This document shows, one piece after another, positions 60,929-64,000 of a stretch of 64,000 bases of DNA. This DNA comes from Evansella sp. AB-P1. GTDB taxonomy: Bacteria > Bacillota > Bacilli > Bacillales > Salisediminibacteriaceae. The notes beneath the pieces are model-generated. The model made no database searches. It was not told the DNA's origin and worked only from the letters and a program-made list of their open reading frames with translations. Made by a program: the position numbers and the translations under genes. Where the stretch lies: assembly GCF_029688925.1 (NCBI RefSeq), contig NZ_JARUKY010000011.1, forward strand, positions 94,856-158,855. The letters run 5' to 3'. The stretch's first letter is position 1; every line of letters begins with the position of its first letter.

Positions 60929-62302
60929 ATGTCAGAAGAAGTGTTAAAGTATTTAAAAGAAAATCAAGACAACTTGCTAGAAAAATTATCTCAATTTTTA
61001 ACAATACGTAGTATAAGTACCGATTCCGTACATATAGAAGATATAGCACAAGCAGCAAATTTTGTCGTAGACTATTTAAAAGACATTGGCTTTCAATCCG
61101 TTCAATTGCATGAAACAACAGGTCACCCTATTGTATACGGAGAGTGGCTAGGAGCAGAAAATGGACCGACGGTGTTGTTATACGGTCACTATGATGTACA
61201 GCCAGCAGATCCCATAGAGTTATGGGATAGTGAACCCTTCACTCCTGAAATTCGAAATGAACGTATTTACGCAAGAGGATCGAGTGATGATAAAGGACAA
61301 GTATTTATGCATTTAGCAGTTTTTGAAGCATATATGAAAACAATCAAGGAACTACCAATAAATGTAAAGATATGTGTTGAAGGGGAAGAAGAGATTGGAA
61401 GTTCAAATTTATATGAGGTTCTTAAAGAAAAAAAAGAACTATATAATGCTGATTTTGTCGTCATCTCTGATTCAGGAATGGTTGAATCGGGTCAACCTAC
61501 AATACTTTATGGATTAAAGGGCTTTACGGGCTTAGAAGTGTCTGTCACAGGTCCAAATCGAGATTTACATTCAGGATTATATGGTGGCGCTGCGAAAAAC
61601 CCTGCCATGGCCCTGAGTCATATGATTGCTTCTTTAAAAAACAATGATGAAGTAGTTACTGTCCCAGGCTTTTACGACAACGCAGAAGAGCTTTCTGCAG
61701 AGGAACGTCAGTTAATGAATGAATCTCCAGGTGAAGATTACACAAAAACAATTGGGATTATTGAGGAAACACCGGAAAAGGGCTTTACTGCAAAAGAGCA
61801 TACGATGGCAAGACCAACGCTAGAAATTAATGGGTTTTATAGTGGCTATTCAGGAGAAGGTATTAAAACCATTATCCCTTCTACTGCAACAGCTAAAATT
61901 TCCTGTCGCCTAGTACCTGGCCAAGATCCAGATCGTGTACAAAAGCTCATAGCAACTCACCTGGAAAAGGTTGCACCTGTAGGAGTTAACGTAAAAGTAA
62001 ACCGCTTTCCATTGTCTGGGAAGGCGTATAAAATGGATCCAAATCACCCACTTTTAAAAATAGCAGCAAAGAGCTTATATAATGGCTTCGGAAAAGAAGC
62101 TGTATTTGTTCGATTAGGTGGATCTATACCAGTAGTTGAAATGATTGATCGTATTTTTAAAATACCAGTTATTCTACTAGGTTTCGGAACACCGGAAGAT
62201 AATCTACATTCGCCTAATGAAAGCTTCCCTTTAGAAAGCTTTTATAAAGGAATGAAGGTACTCGTTTCTTATTGGGATGAAGTGGCAAAATATAATTCCT
62301 AA
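60929..62302 (+). CDS. M20 family dipeptidase
   Basis: A 457-residue zinc peptidase with an AAGGAGG site. The metal-binding and catalytic motifs are visible: YGHYDVQPADPIELW (His, Asp), ARGSSDDKGQ (Asp), CVEGEEEIGS (Glu-Glu) and GGSIPVV near the end (the His ligand lies in LHSPNESF). The dimerisation lid is about 180-290. It cleaves dipeptides or N-acylated amino acids, and resembles the M20 peptidases called dipeptidase or PepV-like. Divergent from yprA. Confidence 0.94.
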   Translation: MSEEVLKYLKENQDNLLEKLSQFLTIRSISTDSVHIEDIAQAANFVVDYLKDIGFQSVQLHETTGHPIVYGEWLGAENGPTVLLYGHYDVQPADPIELWDSEPFTPEIRNERIYARGSSDDKGQVFMHLAVFEAYMKTIKELPINVKICVEGEEEIGSSNLYEVLKEKKELYNADFVVISDSGMVESGQPTILYGLKGFTGLEVSVTGPNRDLHSGLYGGAAKNPAMALSHMIASLKNNDEVVTVPGFYDNAEELSAEERQLMNESPGEDYTKTIGIIEETPEKGFTAKEHTMARPTLEINGFYSGYSGEGIKTIIPSTATAKISCRLVPGQDPDRVQKLIATHLEKVAPVGVNVKVNRFPLSGKAYKMDPNHPLLKIAAKSLYNGFGKEAVFVRLGGSIPVVEMIDRIFKIPVILLGFGTPEDNLHSPNESFPLESFYKGMKVLVSYWDEVAKYNS

Positions 62303-62362
62303 GTAAATGGGATTTGGTGCAGCGAATGAATAAAGAAATTTAATGACAAAGGGGGAAACAAC

Positions 62363-63196
62363 GTGATTAAAGAACCGTTTTCATTAGATAACGAACATTA
62401 CCTCCTTCTTGATGGGTGGAATGATCTCATTGGTGATGAAAGAATCATTGCTGGCTTTACAACCAAAAATGGTGGAGATAGTAATTCTTCTTTTTCAACT
62501 TTTAATTTAGGACTACATGTAAATGACGATGAAAAAGCTGTTGCTCGTAATCGAAATAAATTAGCCAACCTTCTTTCATACCCTACTTCTCAATGGGCCT
62601 GTGCCGAACAAGTTCATGATAACAAAATCGTAAAAGTTACAAAAGAACTTGTTGGAAAAGGAGTGTACGACTATTCTAATAGCATTAAAGGAACAGATGG
62701 CTTATATACGGCAGAGTCAAATTTGTTATTAACATTATGTTATGCTGATTGTGTTCCCCTTTACTTTTTTGAGAAAAAACACCAATTAGTTGGAGGAGCT
62801 CATGCTGGCTGGAAAGGAACAGTAAAAAATATTGCAGGTGAAATGGTGAGAACTTGGGTAGAGGTTGAAGGTGCAAATCCAAATGATATTATGGCAGCTA
62901 TAGGTCCCTCCATCGGTCCATGTTGCTATGTTGTAGATGATTACGTGATTAATTTTGTACATGATGCATTAGAGAATACTGATACTCTTCCATACAAGGT
63001 TATTTCTAAAGGGCAATATGCACTAGATTTAAAAAAATTAAATATGCTGTTGATGATTCAATCAGGAATTTCTAGGCAAAATATTGTCATATCTAACCAT
63101 TGTACTAGCTGTGAAGATAACATCTTCTTCTCTCACAGACGAGATAAAGGAAATACAGGTCGTATGATGAGTTTTATTGGAAAAAAAGGGGGATAA
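62363..63196 (+). CDS. YlmD/YfiH (LACC1/PgeF) family protein
   Basis: A 277-residue protein from GTG 62363 behind GGGGG. The metal site residues are His85 (EQVHDN), Cys130 (CYADCVPLYF) and His147 (GGAHAGWKGT), with GPSIGPCCYVVDDYV later. The family, once called polyphenol oxidase, has purine nucleoside phosphorylase and adenosine deaminase activity in the human relative and repairs mis-linked peptidoglycan in PgeF of E. coli. It is separate here from the ylmE-sepF cluster in which YlmD normally lies. Confidence 0.93.
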   Translation: MIKEPFSLDNEHYLLLDGWNDLIGDERIIAGFTTKNGGDSNSSFSTFNLGLHVNDDEKAVARNRNKLANLLSYPTSQWACAEQVHDNKIVKVTKELVGKGVYDYSNSIKGTDGLYTAESNLLLTLCYADCVPLYFFEKKHQLVGGAHAGWKGTVKNIAGEMVRTWVEVEGANPNDIMAAIGPSIGPCCYVVDDYVINFVHDALENTDTLPYKVISKGQYALDLKKLNMLLMIQSGISRQNIVISNHCTSCEDNIFFSHRRDKGNTGRMMSFIGKKGG

Positions 63197-63281
63197 CCCC
63201 TTTTTTTATATAATTGAAATTTTTTAGCTCATGTATTTTTGCATATTTACAGTTAAAACTATTATTAAAAGGAGGAAAGAT

Positions 63282-63467
63282 ATGAAGAATACAGATAACC
63301 ATTCAACAGATAAAGACCTTGTAACGGTAACTCCACAACAATCTATTGAAGAAGTAACAAAATTAATGAAAGAACACGACATTGGTGCAATTCCAGTAAT
63401 AGAAAATGGACAAATATCCAGTATTGTTACCATTGCCTTAACTAAAAGCCAAGAATTGGACGAATAA
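63282..63467 (+). CDS. Truncated single-CBS-motif protein
   Basis: A 61-residue protein with AAAGGAGG before ATG 63282. It reads VTVTPQQSIEEVTKLMKEHDIGAIPVIENGQISSIVT and then IALTKSQELDE. Compared with ordinary CBS proteins, which continue GMVTDRDI-LR and then a second CBS motif, it lacks the DRD tripeptide after IVT and everything beyond the first motif. It may be a degenerate gene or a free-standing half domain. See the finding. Confidence 0.6.
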   Translation: MKNTDNHSTDKDLVTVTPQQSIEEVTKLMKEHDIGAIPVIENGQISSIVTIALTKSQELDE

Positions 63468-63578
63468 GGATGAATAACAATCATCAATCATTAACACGGT
63501 TTCGTAACCTCTAACAATAACGAAAATAACAATCAAAATATGTTTATACTCGTCTATCGACCTATAAATTACTTAAAT

Positions 63579-63613
63579 AAAAAATAGCTCAGTTCAAAGC
63601 TGAGCTATTTTTT
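63579..63613. terminator. Bidirectional terminator
   Basis: AAAAAATAGCTCAG pairs with CTGAGCTATTTTTT around TTCAAAG, between convergent genes. Confidence 0.9.
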
Positions 63614-63667
63614 AAAATTTGATAATTTCTTCCTATTCTAATGCATCTAACTTCACAATAAACAAGA

Positions 63668-63862
63668 TTAAGCAACTGGTTCATTAAAAATTGTCATGAT
63701 ACCTAAAACTATCAAGATAATTTGAAAAACAAGTCCAACTATACTTAAAATTAAACCTGAGTTTGCAATCCCTCTTCCACTCTCAAGTGTTTTCTCTATT
63801 TCCTTCTTTGCCTGAACCTCCACACGAATGAATTCGGTGGGTTCTAAGGTACTTAAAGGCAC
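63668..63862 (-). CDS. Uncertain small membrane protein at window edge
   Basis: The frame is open from 63899 down to 63668. The only usable start seen is GTG 63862 with a too-close AGAGGAA; no ATG is present. The sequence PLSTLEPTEFIRVEVQAKKEIEK is followed by one hydrophobic helix (about residues 37-58, LILSIVGLVFQIILIVLGIM). The family is unknown and the 5-prime end may be damaged. The bases 63863-64000 hold a hairpin (GGACAA/TTGTCC on the minus strand) and no other gene. Confidence 0.3.
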   Translation of the reverse strand: MPLSTLEPTEFIRVEVQAKKEIEKTLESGRGIANSGLILSIVGLVFQIILIVLGIMTIFNEPVA

Positions 63863-64000
63863 TTCCTCTAAAACTATGGTATCTGTTTTAGAGACTAATG
63901 CTGTTCCCCTAAACTTTCATGGACAACGCTTGTCCTATTGGACTACGTTACCGTCCTGTCGGCTCGGTTCAAAACCTTATTGTTAATGAATTGTTTATAG

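Overview
The window looks like chromosome of an AT-rich, endospore-forming member of the Bacillaceae. The evidence is a class B RNase P RNA, Shine-Dalgarno sites of the AGGAGG type with frequent GTG and TTG starts, topoisomerase IV (parE-parC), GpsB, the YprA/YprB (MrfA/MrfB) repair pair, and many sporulation or germination genes (cotJABC, a gerA-type operon, cotD-like, spoVIF-like, kapB-like, a LysM/SleB-like hydrolase). No phage, insertion sequence, plasmid or CRISPR array was found. The species cannot be named from the sequence alone; acidic surface proteins hint at a salt- or alkali-tolerant strain, which is inference only.

Layout. 1-10.9 kb: a membrane-anchored alpha/beta hydrolase cut by the window edge, small conserved Bacillus proteins, ferritin, a rhamnogalacturonan-lyase-like beta-propeller protein, a DEDDh exonuclease, a DUF2203 protein and a PRC-barrel protein. 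10.9-12.4 kb: a promoter, a lysine riboswitch with its terminator, and dapA. 12.4-15.1 kb: interspersed repeats and a tRNA-like gene with its own terminator but no readable anticodon. 15.1-20.1 kb: a fumarylacetoacetase-family enzyme, then a two-component system beside a two-gene ABC transporter. 20.4-25 kb: spoVIF-like, a LysM/SleB hydrolase with near-identical internal repeats, kapB-like, an Asn/Ile-repeat DUF1906 protein, and a decayed gene relic with a surviving terminator. 25.2-34 kb: carboxylesterase, TetR regulator, a MATE-like flippase, the gerA-type operon and cotJABC. 34-43.6 kb: parE-parC, stress proteins, M32 carboxypeptidase, HesB-like protein and moaA. 43.7-51.3 kb: a full Gram-positive Tad/Flp pilus locus read leftward, headed by two tandem pilin genes that each carry their own leader and terminator. 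51.4-60.7 kb: DUF192, DUF2564, a THUMP methyltransferase, rnpB, RNase H-like, gpsB, ypsA-like, cotD-like, a 2Fe-2S ferredoxin, and yprB-yprA. 60.9-64 kb: an M20 dipeptidase, a YlmD/YfiH-family protein, a shortened CBS protein and an unresolved ORF at the edge.

Genes that act together. The Tad genes encode pilin, prepilin peptidase, pseudopilins, ATPases and inner-membrane platform; no outer-membrane secretin is present, as expected for a Gram-positive cell. The two-component/ABC block resembles antibiotic-sensing detoxification modules. ParE/ParC form topoisomerase IV. GerA-type A, B and C proteins form a germinant receptor. The least explained items are the tRNA-like gene, the gene relic at 24.8 kb, a repeat family that sits just 3-prime of three stop codons in the same orientation, the Asn/Ile-repeat protein, and several microprotein ORFs with good ribosome binding sites.
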